Shown: positions 35,517 to 44,544 of the stretch, in pieces | Position numbering within the stretch: position 1 is the stretch's first letter | How the letters are laid out: every line of letters begins with the position of its first letter | Assembly: GCA_037447455.1 (NCBI GenBank) | Contig: JBBIGQ010000007.1 | Coordinates: 43,928 to 107,927 of the forward strand | Source: BPGX01 sp037447455 | GTDB lineage: Bacteria; Bacteroidota; Bacteroidia; B-17B0; Aurantibacillaceae | DNA length: 64,000 bases | Direction of reading: 5' to 3' | Program-made: the position numbers and the translations under genes | The notes under the pieces: generated by a model | Seen by the model: only the letters and a program-made list of their open reading frames with translations | What the model was told of the DNA's origin: nothing | Databases searched by the model: none

Positions 35517-36584
35517 ATGCGAAAGTGTTTTTTTGTATTTGTATTTATTGAATTATTTCATAATACCTATGCTCAACTTACCTGTAATGCAGGAGCAGAT
35601 TTTACTCTTTGTCCCCAATCTACATATATTTTGGGAGGCAATCCAGTAGTTACAGGAGGGGTTTCACCTTATACTTATTCGTGGTCGCCAGCAGCTGGCC
35701 TGAGTAATGATACCGTTCCCAATCCTATTTTGAATAGTTATCAAAGCTCTTATTATGTATTGATTGTAAAAGATAAAATAGGAGAAGTATGTAGAGATAC
35801 GGTCTATATTACTCGTAGCAATATTGACAATTATTCCGCTGGTGCGGATCAATTTATTTGTAAAGGTACATCTTCTGTATTAACCCTTGGAGCACCTTCT
35901 AATTCCGCCTGTTCTACCTGCTCTTTTACATGGATGCCAACGACCTATTTAGACAATGCTTTTTCACCCAATCCTGTATCAACACCAGATACATCTACTT
36001 CCGGTATTTCCTACACTCTTTCTATTTCTGATGGAACGTGTAATTATGTAGATCTTGTTAATATCACAATCGGCTTTGTGCCACTTGATGTGCGACCGCA
36101 AGATACAACAATAAAAAAAGGAAATGTTGTAACTTTACATGTAAGCGGTGGTAATGGTAATTATACATGGAAGCCGCCGTATTACCTCACTATACCTTAT
36201 GGACAAACTCAAAACCCGGATGCTTCCCCTGCTTCAACAATAATTTACACAGTTAGTTCAGTTTTATCTACTGGTTGTATCGCATCCAATACGGTCATTA
36301 TTCGTGTGTTACCGAATGACGAATTGATTTTTTACAATACCTTTACGCCGAATAATGATGGTATCAACGATGTGTTTTACATTGCTAATCTCGAACAATA
36401 CCCAGATAATTCTCTTACTATTTACAATCGTTATGGACAAAAATTTTTTTTTCAACGCGGATATAGAAATGATTGGGATGGCACTATCAATGGGGAACAA
36501 GTGCCAACAGGGACGTACTTCTATGTTTTAGATACCGGTACAGACAAAGGATCGTACAAAGGTCATGTTAATATAATTCGGTAG
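35517..36584 (+). CDS. secreted Ig/PKD-like protein with CHU_C sorting domain
   Basis: A 355-residue T9SS type B cargo. Signal peptide MRKCFFVFVFIELFHNTYAQ, then beta modules with the CNAGADFTLCPQS and YSAGADQFICKGTSS signatures (a repeated GAD..C pattern about 100 residues apart), VRPQDTTIKKGNVVTLHV, and a C-terminal domain NTFTPNNDGINDVFYI, IYNRYGQKFF, end GHVNIIR. The start follows the signal peptide; an upstream ATG at 35472 adds a second hydrophobic stretch and is less likely. It ends 3 bp before ispD, so the two may share a transcript although their functions are unrelated. Confidence 0.85.
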   Translation: MRKCFFVFVFIELFHNTYAQLTCNAGADFTLCPQSTYILGGNPVVTGGVSPYTYSWSPAAGLSNDTVPNPILNSYQSSYYVLIVKDKIGEVCRDTVYITRSNIDNYSAGADQFICKGTSSVLTLGAPSNSACSTCSFTWMPTTYLDNAFSPNPVSTPDTSTSGISYTLSISDGTCNYVDLVNITIGFVPLDVRPQDTTIKKGNVVTLHVSGGNGNYTWKPPYYLTIPYGQTQNPDASPASTIIYTVSSVLSTGCIASNTVIIRVLPNDELIFYNTFTPNNDGINDVFYIANLEQYPDNSLTIYNRYGQKFFFQRGYRNDWDGTINGEQVPTGTYFYVLDTGTDKGSYKGHVNIIR

Positions 36585-36587
36585 TGT

Positions 36588-37280
36588 ATGAAAAACAAGG
36601 CAGTAGTACTGGTGGCTGGTGGAAGCGGAGAACGTGCCAAGAGTAACACTCCTAAGCAATTTGTTGAACTGTATCAAAAACCAATCTTAGTGCATGCACT
36701 CGAAAAATTTATAAGTACATATAAAGACATCATTTGTATTATTGTTACTCATGAAAGTTATTTGTCTTATACCAAAGAAATTGTATCAAGATATTTTCCC
36801 AATACTTTTGAAATACATTATACTCAAGGAGGGAAAACACGATTTGAATCTGTAAAGAATGGTCTTGAAATGCTCAATCAACTTCAATTTAATGGAATTG
36901 TTGCTATACATGACGCGGCACGACCCTGCATAAGCAAAACATTAATTAATAGATGTTTTGAAATAGCAGAAAAAAAGGGGAATGCAATTCCGGTGATTCC
37001 AATAACAGAGAGCATTCGTTATATCAACGGTTCAGATAATAAGTTTGTTAGAAGGGATGATTTCGTTATCGTTCAAACACCGCAATGTGTTGACTTTAAA
37101 ACATTATACAACGCCTTTCAACAAGCTTATCAAGAACAATTTACAGATGAGGCCAATGTTTTAGAACATTGTGGTGAAAAAATAAATTTGTGCGAGGGAG
37201 AAAAACACAATATCAAAATTACTTATCCGATAGATTTTGAAATAGCAAAGGTGATTATAGAATCTTTAAATGAACAGTAA
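36588..37280 (+). CDS. ispD: 2-C-methyl-D-erythritol 4-phosphate cytidylyltransferase
   Basis: Third enzyme of the MEP pathway to isoprenoids: couples CTP to methylerythritol phosphate. The 230-residue product has the nucleotide-binding motif LVAGGSGERAKSNTPKQF, AIHDAARPCIS, IPITESIRYI, and VQTPQCVDF, plus a terminal DFEIAKVII. Length fits the family. It lies 3 bp after the CHU_C gene and 12 bp before the PolX-like gene. Confidence 0.94.
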   Translation: MKNKAVVLVAGGSGERAKSNTPKQFVELYQKPILVHALEKFISTYKDIICIIVTHESYLSYTKEIVSRYFPNTFEIHYTQGGKTRFESVKNGLEMLNQLQFNGIVAIHDAARPCISKTLINRCFEIAEKKGNAIPVIPITESIRYINGSDNKFVRRDDFVIVQTPQCVDFKTLYNAFQQAYQEQFTDEANVLEHCGEKINLCEGEKHNIKITYPIDFEIAKVIIESLNEQ

Positions 37281-37292
37281 ATAAACTTTATC

Positions 37293-38909
37293 ATGAATAA
37301 CTTATTAGTAGCAGAGCAATTTTATCGTTTGGCCAAGTTGATGGAATTGCATCAAGAAAATGTGTTTAAGGTAAAAGCCATTTCAAACGCTGCTTCAATA
37401 CTTGAAAAACTAAATCAAGAAATTAATTTAGAGAATTATCAATCTTTATCGGAAATTAAAGGAATTGGGAAAAACATTGTTCAAAAAATACAGGAGATAT
37501 TAAAACATGGAAAAATCAAAAAGTTAGAAGGATACGAACGTATTACGCCCGAATCGGTTGTTGAACTATTGAATATTAAAGGATTAGGACCTTCTAAAGT
37601 TTTTAAACTCTGGAAAGAATTAAACATAAGTAGTGTTGAACAGTTAATTGAAGCGTGTGAGAACAATCGTTTATCAAACATTAAAGGTTTTGGTAAGAAA
37701 ATACAACAAAATATTCTCGAAAACACCTTGTTTTATTTACAACAAAAAAATAAAGTACAACTTGGTATTGCCTTGTCAATTGCTGAAAAAATTAGTTGTA
37801 TTTTACAACAAAATAATATAAAAACCGAATTAACCGGTGAAGTGAGAAGACAATGTGAGGTGATTTCTAAAATAGAATTTATTACCACAAGTAAAATTAA
37901 TAGTAAACTTCTTCAAGAGATAAATGCTATCTCTGATGTTCCAGTAATTATACATCATTGTAAGGAAGAAGAATATTTTTATCAACTTGTTGAAACTACC
38001 GGAAGCAAGCGTTTTTTGGAAGAAATTAATTTTCACCAACTTAAAGAACAAACTTTCAATAATGAAGAAGAAATTTTTACTGCTTTGAACTTTCAGTATT
38101 TGCCTCCATTTCAGAGAGAGAGTAGAAAAGAGCATTATGAAGTTTCTGAACCATCATTAAAAAAAGAAAATCTTATTCAAGTAGGAGATTTCAAAGGTAT
38201 TTTGCATTGTCATACCATATTTAGTGATGGATTAAATACATTAGAGGAATTTGCGGATTATGTCAGAGAAAGTGGATACGAATATCTCGGAATATGCGAT
38301 CATTCCCAGTCAGCAAAATATGCGAATGGTCTGACGGTTGAAAAAGTATTAGAACAATTTCATGCAATTGATGAGTACAACAAAAAACACAGTGATTTTA
38401 AGGTATTAAAAGGTATTGAAAGTGATATACTGAAAGATGGAGCATTAGATTATAGTACAGATATTCTATCGCAATTTGATTTTGTAGTAGCATCTATTCA
38501 CAATCATTTTGAAATGACAGAAGACGAAGCGACACGGCGACTTATCAAAGCAATAGAAAATTCCTATACTACCATTCTGGGGCACTTGACAGGAAGATTG
38601 TTGTTGATACGCAAGGGCTATCCGGTTGATCATAAGAAAATCATAGATGCCTGTGCAGCCAATAATGTGGCTATTGAATTAAATGCTAATACTTATCGGC
38701 TGGACATTGATTGGCGTTGGCTACAATACTGTATGAAAAAGGAAGTGATGATAGCCATTAATCCGGATGCCCACGAAAAAACAGCAATTAAAGATATTCA
38801 ATACGGTGTGATGGTAGCACAAAAATCTGGTTTAACAAAAGAATTTTGCTTAAACACGCTATCTTTTAATAAATTATTAAATTTTCTTAAACATCGTAGG
38901 AAACTATAA
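37293..38909 (+). CDS. PolX-like protein: HhH and PHP domains, polymerase site apparently inactive
   Basis: A 538-residue relative of bacterial PolX. Order: N-terminal 8-kDa-like HhH domain (about 1-85; LSEIKGIGKNIVQKI), further HhH units (LLNIKGLGPSKVFKLW, SNIKGFGKKIQQNI), a nucleotidyltransferase remnant (about 150-270) and a C-terminal PHP domain (about 303-538). In PolX the palm reads GS.RRG and then D-I-D; here it is GEVRR (182-186) and K-I-E (193-195), so the metal-binding aspartates are gone. The PHP site is complete: LHCHTIFSDG, GICDHS, GIESDIL, SIHNHF, GHLTGR, NPDAHE. I infer a structure-binding 3'-5' exonuclease or AP-site nuclease without synthesis ability. Confidence 0.87.
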   Translation: MNNLLVAEQFYRLAKLMELHQENVFKVKAISNAASILEKLNQEINLENYQSLSEIKGIGKNIVQKIQEILKHGKIKKLEGYERITPESVVELLNIKGLGPSKVFKLWKELNISSVEQLIEACENNRLSNIKGFGKKIQQNILENTLFYLQQKNKVQLGIALSIAEKISCILQQNNIKTELTGEVRRQCEVISKIEFITTSKINSKLLQEINAISDVPVIIHHCKEEEYFYQLVETTGSKRFLEEINFHQLKEQTFNNEEEIFTALNFQYLPPFQRESRKEHYEVSEPSLKKENLIQVGDFKGILHCHTIFSDGLNTLEEFADYVRESGYEYLGICDHSQSAKYANGLTVEKVLEQFHAIDEYNKKHSDFKVLKGIESDILKDGALDYSTDILSQFDFVVASIHNHFEMTEDEATRRLIKAIENSYTTILGHLTGRLLLIRKGYPVDHKKIIDACAANNVAIELNANTYRLDIDWRWLQYCMKKEVMIAINPDAHEKTAIKDIQYGVMVAQKSGLTKEFCLNTLSFNKLLNFLKHRRKL

Positions 38910-38927
38910 AAACAAAAAAAGTTTCCA

Positions 38928-38935
38928 TAGTTTTG
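38928..38935 (+). promoter_or_regulatory. -7 box (TAGTTTTG)
   Basis: Exact TAnnTTTG match 16 bp upstream of the TonB-dependent receptor ATG at 38952; no clear -33 partner. Confidence 0.55.
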
Positions 38936-38951
38936 CTGCTCAAAAAAAATT

Positions 38952-41312
38952 ATGAATTTTCGGATACTTAGTTTACTTTTATTCACAATGTATTCTATTC
39001 TTGCTCAGGAAAAGTATACTATAAAAGGTTATGTGAAAGATAAAAAAAATGGTGAGGCATTGATTGGAGTGGTGGTAAGCAAAAAAGGTTCTAACATTGG
39101 TGTATCTACTAATGAATATGGTTTTTATTCATTAACCTTACCAAAAGGTCAACATACCATAGTTACCAATTATTTAGGGTATAAAAGTTTGGAAAAGAAC
39201 ATAGATTTAAATCAAAATGTTACATTAAACATTGAATTGGAAGAAATAGACAATCAATTGCAAGAAGTTGAAGTAATCAGTGAAGCAGAAGATAAAAATA
39301 TAAAGAGTATTGAAATGAGTACGGTTAAACTGGATATTAAACAAGTGGAAAAAATACCTGCCTTACTGGGGGAAGTAGATGTAGTAAGAGCTGTGCAATT
39401 ATTACCCGGCGTAACAACAGTGGGAGAAGGTGCATCAGGATTTAATGTAAGAGGAGGTAATGTGGATCAAAATTTGATTTTATTAGACGATGCGCCGGTG
39501 TTTAATAGTTCACATCTATTTGGTTTTTTCTCTGTGTTTAATCCGGATGCAGTAAAAGATTTGAAGTTATACAAAGGTGGAATACCATCTCAATATGGAG
39601 GTCGTTCTTCTTCGGTATTAGATGTGCGATTAAAAGAAGGGAATAACAAAAGATTTGAAGGAAATGGAGGAATCGGCACTATATTTTCCAGATTTTCTTT
39701 TGAAGGGCCTATTCAAAAAGAACGCTCTTCTTTTATTATTGCCGGTAGAAGAAGTTACATTGATATTTTAGCAAAACCATTCTTATCTAAAAGAGAACCT
39801 AACTTAAAGAATGCACAATTTTATTTTTATGATTTGACAGCGAAAGTAAATTATCGGATAGATGATAAAAATACAGTGTTTTTAAGCGGCTATTTTGGAA
39901 GAGATGTATTTGGTGCAGGTTTTACTTTTGATTGGGGGAATGCTACCACCACATTGCGCTGGAATCATATTTTCAACCCAAGATTATTTATGAATCTCAC
40001 TACTTTTTATAGCAACTATGATTACAAAATTATTTTTACTCAACCTGGGAATAATCAAAAATTTGAATGGCGTGCCAATATCGTCAATTATTCCTTAAAG
40101 TCGGATTTAAGTTGGTATGCGAATGCCAATAATACCATTCGCTTTGGTATACAGGACATTTTGTATCAATTCAATCCAACAACTGCAATTATCACAGATG
40201 TAGAGGGTCGAAGTACTGATTTGAGTTTAGAAAAAAAGTATGCCAATGAATTAGCAATATATGTAAGCAATGAACATAAGATCAATGATAGATTGACTTT
40301 TGAATATGGCATTCGGTTATCGGATTTTGCTTATTTGGGAAATACTACTAAATACATTTATAGAGATACTACAGCAGGGATTGAATTGCCATTACAATCA
40401 GAAGAGAGAACAAAAGGATTATTTAATCCAATTAAAAATTATCTAAATCCAGAACCCAGATTTTCTGCTAATTATGTAATCAACAGAACTTCATCTTTAA
40501 AATGGAGTTATAACAGAATGGCTCAATACATTCAAATTGTCTCCAATACAGCAGCGACAACACCTTTAGATGTATATTCACCGGCTACGAATAATGTTAA
40601 ACCCTTGATTGCCGATCAAGTAACCGTGGGATATTTTAGAAATTTCAAGGATAATATGTTTGAAACCTCGTTGGAAGTGTTTTACAAGTATTTACAAAAT
40701 CAATTAGATTATATTGATAATGCGGACTTGCTTATCAATAAATACATAGAATCTCAATTTTTGCAAGGAATTGGAAGAGCGTACGGATTAGAAGTGTACA
40801 TCAAAAAAGCAAAAGGCAAATGGAATGGATGGTTGAGTTATACATTATCCCGAACAGAGCGCAAGGTACAAGGCATTTCTAACAACGATTGGTTTTTATC
40901 CAAATATGATAGAACGCATTTAATTAATTTTGTAAATACGTATGATTTTAATAAAAAATGGAGTGCTTCTATAACTTTTGTATACTTAACAGGCACACCG
41001 GCTACTTTTCCAGATGCTAAATTCCAGTTACAGGGATATAATGTTCCTTACAATACCACCAATCAACGGAATAATTTTAGAATCACACCGTATCATCGCT
41101 TAGATGTGGGAGTAACTTGGAATATTGATGCTATGAAGACCAAGAGATTTAAAAATCAACTGGTATTGAGTGTGTATAACGTTTACAACAGAAGAAATGC
41201 GTATAGCATTTATTTCCGCACCAATCCTGATAATCCGAATGAAACACAAGCGGTGAGATTTTCTGTGATTGGAAGCATAGTGCCGGCTATTACTTGGAAC
41301 TTTAATTTTTAA
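38952..41312 (+). CDS. TonB-dependent outer-membrane receptor with CarboxypepD-reg-like domain
   Basis: A 786-residue outer-membrane barrel. Signal peptide ending SILAQ, a carboxypeptidase-regulatory-like beta domain (about 22-110; TIKGYVKDKKNGEALIGVVV, STNEYGFYSLTLPKG), a plug (about 135-230; GFNVRGGNVDQNLILLDDAPV, YKGGIPSQYGGRSSSVLDV) and a 22-stranded barrel ending ITWNFNF with terminal aromatic residue. No SusD partner follows; instead a DUF4249 lipoprotein, 17 bp away, is the partner usual for this receptor subtype. The substrate cannot be told; iron or a small organic ligand is possible. Confidence 0.93.
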   Translation: MNFRILSLLLFTMYSILAQEKYTIKGYVKDKKNGEALIGVVVSKKGSNIGVSTNEYGFYSLTLPKGQHTIVTNYLGYKSLEKNIDLNQNVTLNIELEEIDNQLQEVEVISEAEDKNIKSIEMSTVKLDIKQVEKIPALLGEVDVVRAVQLLPGVTTVGEGASGFNVRGGNVDQNLILLDDAPVFNSSHLFGFFSVFNPDAVKDLKLYKGGIPSQYGGRSSSVLDVRLKEGNNKRFEGNGGIGTIFSRFSFEGPIQKERSSFIIAGRRSYIDILAKPFLSKREPNLKNAQFYFYDLTAKVNYRIDDKNTVFLSGYFGRDVFGAGFTFDWGNATTTLRWNHIFNPRLFMNLTTFYSNYDYKIIFTQPGNNQKFEWRANIVNYSLKSDLSWYANANNTIRFGIQDILYQFNPTTAIITDVEGRSTDLSLEKKYANELAIYVSNEHKINDRLTFEYGIRLSDFAYLGNTTKYIYRDTTAGIELPLQSEERTKGLFNPIKNYLNPEPRFSANYVINRTSSLKWSYNRMAQYIQIVSNTAATTPLDVYSPATNNVKPLIADQVTVGYFRNFKDNMFETSLEVFYKYLQNQLDYIDNADLLINKYIESQFLQGIGRAYGLEVYIKKAKGKWNGWLSYTLSRTERKVQGISNNDWFLSKYDRTHLINFVNTYDFNKKWSASITFVYLTGTPATFPDAKFQLQGYNVPYNTTNQRNNFRITPYHRLDVGVTWNIDAMKTKRFKNQLVLSVYNVYNRRNAYSIYFRTNPDNPNETQAVRFSVIGSIVPAITWNFNF

Positions 41313-41329
41313 TATAAATTTTATTTATT

Positions 41330-42229
41330 ATGAAAACAAAATTGATTGATAAAATCTATTACATAATTTTACCACTTCTTCTAATCTTTCTGATTTCTTG
41401 TGAAGATCCGGTTCAGGTAAAATTAGAGCAAGGACAAAAATTATTGGTAATTGATGCATTTATCAATGATTTAAGACAAGACCCAAAAATACGAATTACG
41501 TATTCTCAAAATTATTTTGATAACTCTCAAAATGTAAGTATGGTAGATAATGCTCAAGTATTTCTTAAAGATTTGAGTACAAATACAACGTATACTTTCG
41601 CTTATACAGGTAATGGTTTCTATACTTATACTCTCTCCTCAACAGATACTATTGCAAAAGTAAATCATTTGTACAAATTGATGGTTGTGTATAATGGCTA
41701 TACCTACACGGCTACAGCATTACAAAAGCGATCTGCAATTATAGATAGTATTCAGGTAAAATTTAGAAAAAATAATTTCACAGGTGAAGAAGGGTATAAA
41801 TGTATTATGTGGGGAAGAGATGTAGCCGGTCCTGTGCCCGATTATTATTGGATTAAATCATTTAAAAACGGCGTGTTTTTTGGACGAACATCAGATATTA
41901 ATCTTGCTTATGATGGTGCAAGTGGCGGAAGTGGCGGTGTACGGGCGGATGGCTATGTATTTACTCCTAATATCGCCGAGGCAATTACTCCTGGAGGTAA
42001 GTATTTTCAAAAGGGTGATACGTGCAAGGTTGAAATTCATTCACTTTCATCTGAAGAATCTTGGAATATGTTTAATCAAATCATTACAACAACCAATAAT
42101 CAAGGATTATTTGCCACAACTTTGGAAAATACAAAAACAAACATCATAACGCCCAATGGCGCAACTACTAAAGCAGTTGGTTTTTTCAATATGGCAAGCG
42201 TTACAACAGCCACTAAAGTGGTGAAATGA
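41330..42229 (+). CDS. DUF4249 family lipoprotein
   Basis: A 299-residue lipoprotein; signal ends FLISCEDP with a lipobox LISC. The mature part is beta-rich with the DUF4249 pattern: LLVIDAFINDLRQDPKIRITYSQ in part, AQVFLKDLSTNTTYTF, GFYTYTL, LYKLMVVYNGYTYTA and a PDYYWIKSF segment. It follows the TonB receptor by 17 bp; this receptor-DUF4249 pairing recurs across Bacteroidota and suggests a surface-exposed partner of the barrel. Confidence 0.88.
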   Translation: MKTKLIDKIYYIILPLLLIFLISCEDPVQVKLEQGQKLLVIDAFINDLRQDPKIRITYSQNYFDNSQNVSMVDNAQVFLKDLSTNTTYTFAYTGNGFYTYTLSSTDTIAKVNHLYKLMVVYNGYTYTATALQKRSAIIDSIQVKFRKNNFTGEEGYKCIMWGRDVAGPVPDYYWIKSFKNGVFFGRTSDINLAYDGASGGSGGVRADGYVFTPNIAEAITPGGKYFQKGDTCKVEIHSLSSEESWNMFNQIITTTNNQGLFATTLENTKTNIITPNGATTKAVGFFNMASVTTATKVVK

Positions 42230-42268
42230 TAAAAAAATACGCATTTTTGTGAAGATATAAATAAATGT

Positions 42269-43135
42269 ATGCATTCTTTTTTTGAAGTTCATTCAAGGCA
42301 TTTTGATTTAAAGCAGTTTGTAAATCTGGCATTAAAAGAAGATGTGGGTAATGGCGATATTACGAGCTTGAGCATTATTCCATCGGATGTGGCAGGAACG
42401 ATGCAATTACTTGTCAAGCAGGATGGTATCATTGCAGGTGTAGAAGCAGTTCGTCAAATTCTACAATACGTTTATCCCGAAAATGAACTTAATGTTTTTA
42501 TCAACGATGGTCGTGAAGTAAAAAAAAGTGATGTGGTTTTTCGTATTTGTGGTAGTGTTCAACGGTTATTGTCTTATGAACGATTGTTGCTCAACATTAT
42601 GCAGCGAATGAGTGGTATTGCCACAAAAACCCACTATTTGCAATCGTTGTGTGCTGGTACTCGTGCGAAAATAACCGATACAAGAAAAACTACGCCACTG
42701 TTTCGTTTTTTTGAAAAATGGGCTGTATCAATAGGTGGTGGTGTCAATCATCGTTGGGGATTGTATGACATGGTATTGATTAAAGATAATCACATTGATG
42801 CAGCAGGTGGTATTGATAAGGCAATTTGGAAATGTCGTAATTACTTGAAGAGGAATAATTTGAATCTAAAAATTGAAGTTGAAGCCAGAACTTTGGAGGA
42901 TGTAAAAATGGCTTTGGAATGTCAACCGGATAGAATAATGTTTGATAACTTTTCTGTTGAGAATGTTCGGAAAGCAGTGGAAATAGTAAATGGTAAGGTA
43001 GAAACAGAAGCATCTGGTGGAATAAATGAATATAATCTGAGAGCGTATGCTCAAACGGGTGTTGACCTAATTTCAATTGGCGCTTTGACACATCAAATAA
43101 ACAGTTTGGATTTAAGTTTAAAGTTGATTTCATAA
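42269..43135 (+). CDS. nadC: nicotinate-nucleotide pyrophosphorylase (quinolinate phosphoribosyltransferase)
   Basis: Makes nicotinate mononucleotide from quinolinate and PRPP in de novo NAD synthesis. The 288-residue product has LALKEDVGNGDITSL, QRMSGIATKTH, KITDTRKTTPLFR, GGVNHRWGLYDMVLIKDNH, and a late EASGGINEYNLRAYAQTGVDLIS, all family signatures. No nadA or nadB is nearby. The gene ends 3 bp before the phosphoesterase gene and probably shares its transcript. Confidence 0.96.
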   Translation: MHSFFEVHSRHFDLKQFVNLALKEDVGNGDITSLSIIPSDVAGTMQLLVKQDGIIAGVEAVRQILQYVYPENELNVFINDGREVKKSDVVFRICGSVQRLLSYERLLLNIMQRMSGIATKTHYLQSLCAGTRAKITDTRKTTPLFRFFEKWAVSIGGGVNHRWGLYDMVLIKDNHIDAAGGIDKAIWKCRNYLKRNNLNLKIEVEARTLEDVKMALECQPDRIMFDNFSVENVRKAVEIVNGKVETEASGGINEYNLRAYAQTGVDLISIGALTHQINSLDLSLKLIS

Positions 43136-43138
43136 CCA

Positions 43139-44425
43139 ATGTTCATAAGAATACTTGTTTTTATTAGCATTTTGTGTGTCGTTGAATATTATTTTTATCA
43201 AGCTATTAAAAATTTTATCTCTGAAAAGCATCATAAAACAGTGATGTATCTTGAAATAGGCTGGATAGTACTTTTAATAATTACATTGTTATTACTAGTT
43301 TTTTATCGTCCACATCAATGGCATGATGCTTTTCGGATATATCTTGCTCTTGTAGCAATGTTTGAATTTTCAAAGCTTTTTGGTAGTGTGTTTATGTTAT
43401 TAGATGATATTTTTCGAATTATTCGCTTTGTTGAGAAGAATTTTTTTGCTTTTTCAAAATCAGAGAGTACACCGGATTGGAGTTTATCACGTTCGCAGTT
43501 TGTTTCTCAATTAGCCGTATTTTTTACAGCATTTTCGTTTTCAGGATTTATTTACGGAATTTTTCGAGGGGCATATAATTTTAAGATTCATCAGATTAAA
43601 TTATCATTTAAGGAATTACCAAAAAACTTTAATGGTTTAAAGATTGTTCAGATTTCGGATTTGCATTTAGGTTCGTTTTTCAGCCCAAGACCTGTCGAAA
43701 AAATTGTAGAACTAGTAAATGCAGAAAATCCAGACATTATAGTGTTTACAGGTGATCTGGTGAATAATGTAGCCGATGAAGGTTTACCCTACAAAAATAT
43801 TTTATCTCAATTAAAAGCAAAAATGGGTGTTTATTCGATATTGGGAAATCACGATTATGGAGATTATGTTGTATGGGGAAGTAAACAAAAAAAGCAAGAG
43901 AATATGAAGCGGTTAGTTGATTTACAAAAGGAAATGGGATGGGATATTTTACTCAATGAAAATAGAATTTTAGAACGCAATGGAGAAAAGACAGCAATTA
44001 TTGGAGTAGAAAATTGGGGAGGGAATTTGCATTTTCCAAGGTATGGGAAATTGGATGTGGCGTACAAAGGAACAGAACGCGTTCCATTTAAAATTTTATT
44101 ATCACACGATCCATCGCATTGGGATTTGCAGGTAATTAAAGAATTTCCGGATATTCAATTGACGTTGAGTGGGCATACACATGGTTTTCAGTTTGGTGTG
44201 GAGTATGGAAAAATTAAATTTAGCCCTGTGCAGTGGGTATACAAGCATTGGGCGGGTTTGTATCAGTTTAATAAAAAACATTTGTATACCAATGCACAGC
44301 CCATTGATAAACCGACAGTAATGAAACAATATCTTTATGTCAACAGAGGTGCTGGATTTATTGGTTATTCGGGCAGATTAGGCATATGGCCGGAAATCAC
44401 GGTAATACATATTTATCAGGCATAA
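43139..44425 (+). CDS. membrane-anchored metallophosphoesterase (YkuE-like)
   Basis: A 428-residue protein. Three to four N-terminal membrane helices (about 1-165) precede a calcineurin-like domain with the dimetal motifs ISDLHLGSF, VFTGDLVNN, LGNHDYGDY, LLSHDPSHW and LSGHTHGFQFG. The metal-binding site is complete. Relatives include YkuE-type phosphoesterases that act on phospholipid or UDP-sugar intermediates; the substrate is unknown here. Confidence 0.9.
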   Translation: MFIRILVFISILCVVEYYFYQAIKNFISEKHHKTVMYLEIGWIVLLIITLLLLVFYRPHQWHDAFRIYLALVAMFEFSKLFGSVFMLLDDIFRIIRFVEKNFFAFSKSESTPDWSLSRSQFVSQLAVFFTAFSFSGFIYGIFRGAYNFKIHQIKLSFKELPKNFNGLKIVQISDLHLGSFFSPRPVEKIVELVNAENPDIIVFTGDLVNNVADEGLPYKNILSQLKAKMGVYSILGNHDYGDYVVWGSKQKKQENMKRLVDLQKEMGWDILLNENRILERNGEKTAIIGVENWGGNLHFPRYGKLDVAYKGTERVPFKILLSHDPSHWDLQVIKEFPDIQLTLSGHTHGFQFGVEYGKIKFSPVQWVYKHWAGLYQFNKKHLYTNAQPIDKPTVMKQYLYVNRGAGFIGYSGRLGIWPEITVIHIYQA

Positions 44426-44458
44426 GTTTTAAAACACCTTCTCTCTTTCAGCATTTTG

Positions 44459-44487
44459 AAAAGTATTTTTGATAAACGATACTTTAT
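44459..44487. terminator. possible terminator between convergent genes
   Basis: AAAAGTAT and ATACTTTA arms with a 12-nt loop and a following T-rich stretch, between the phosphoesterase stop (44425) and the converging CHU_C gene stop (44545). AT-rich, so moderate at best. Confidence 0.3.
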
Positions 44488-44544
44488 TTTGCAGTAATTC
44501 TTATCTTAAGGGTTTTCTATATTTTATCCCTTTTTTTATTATGC

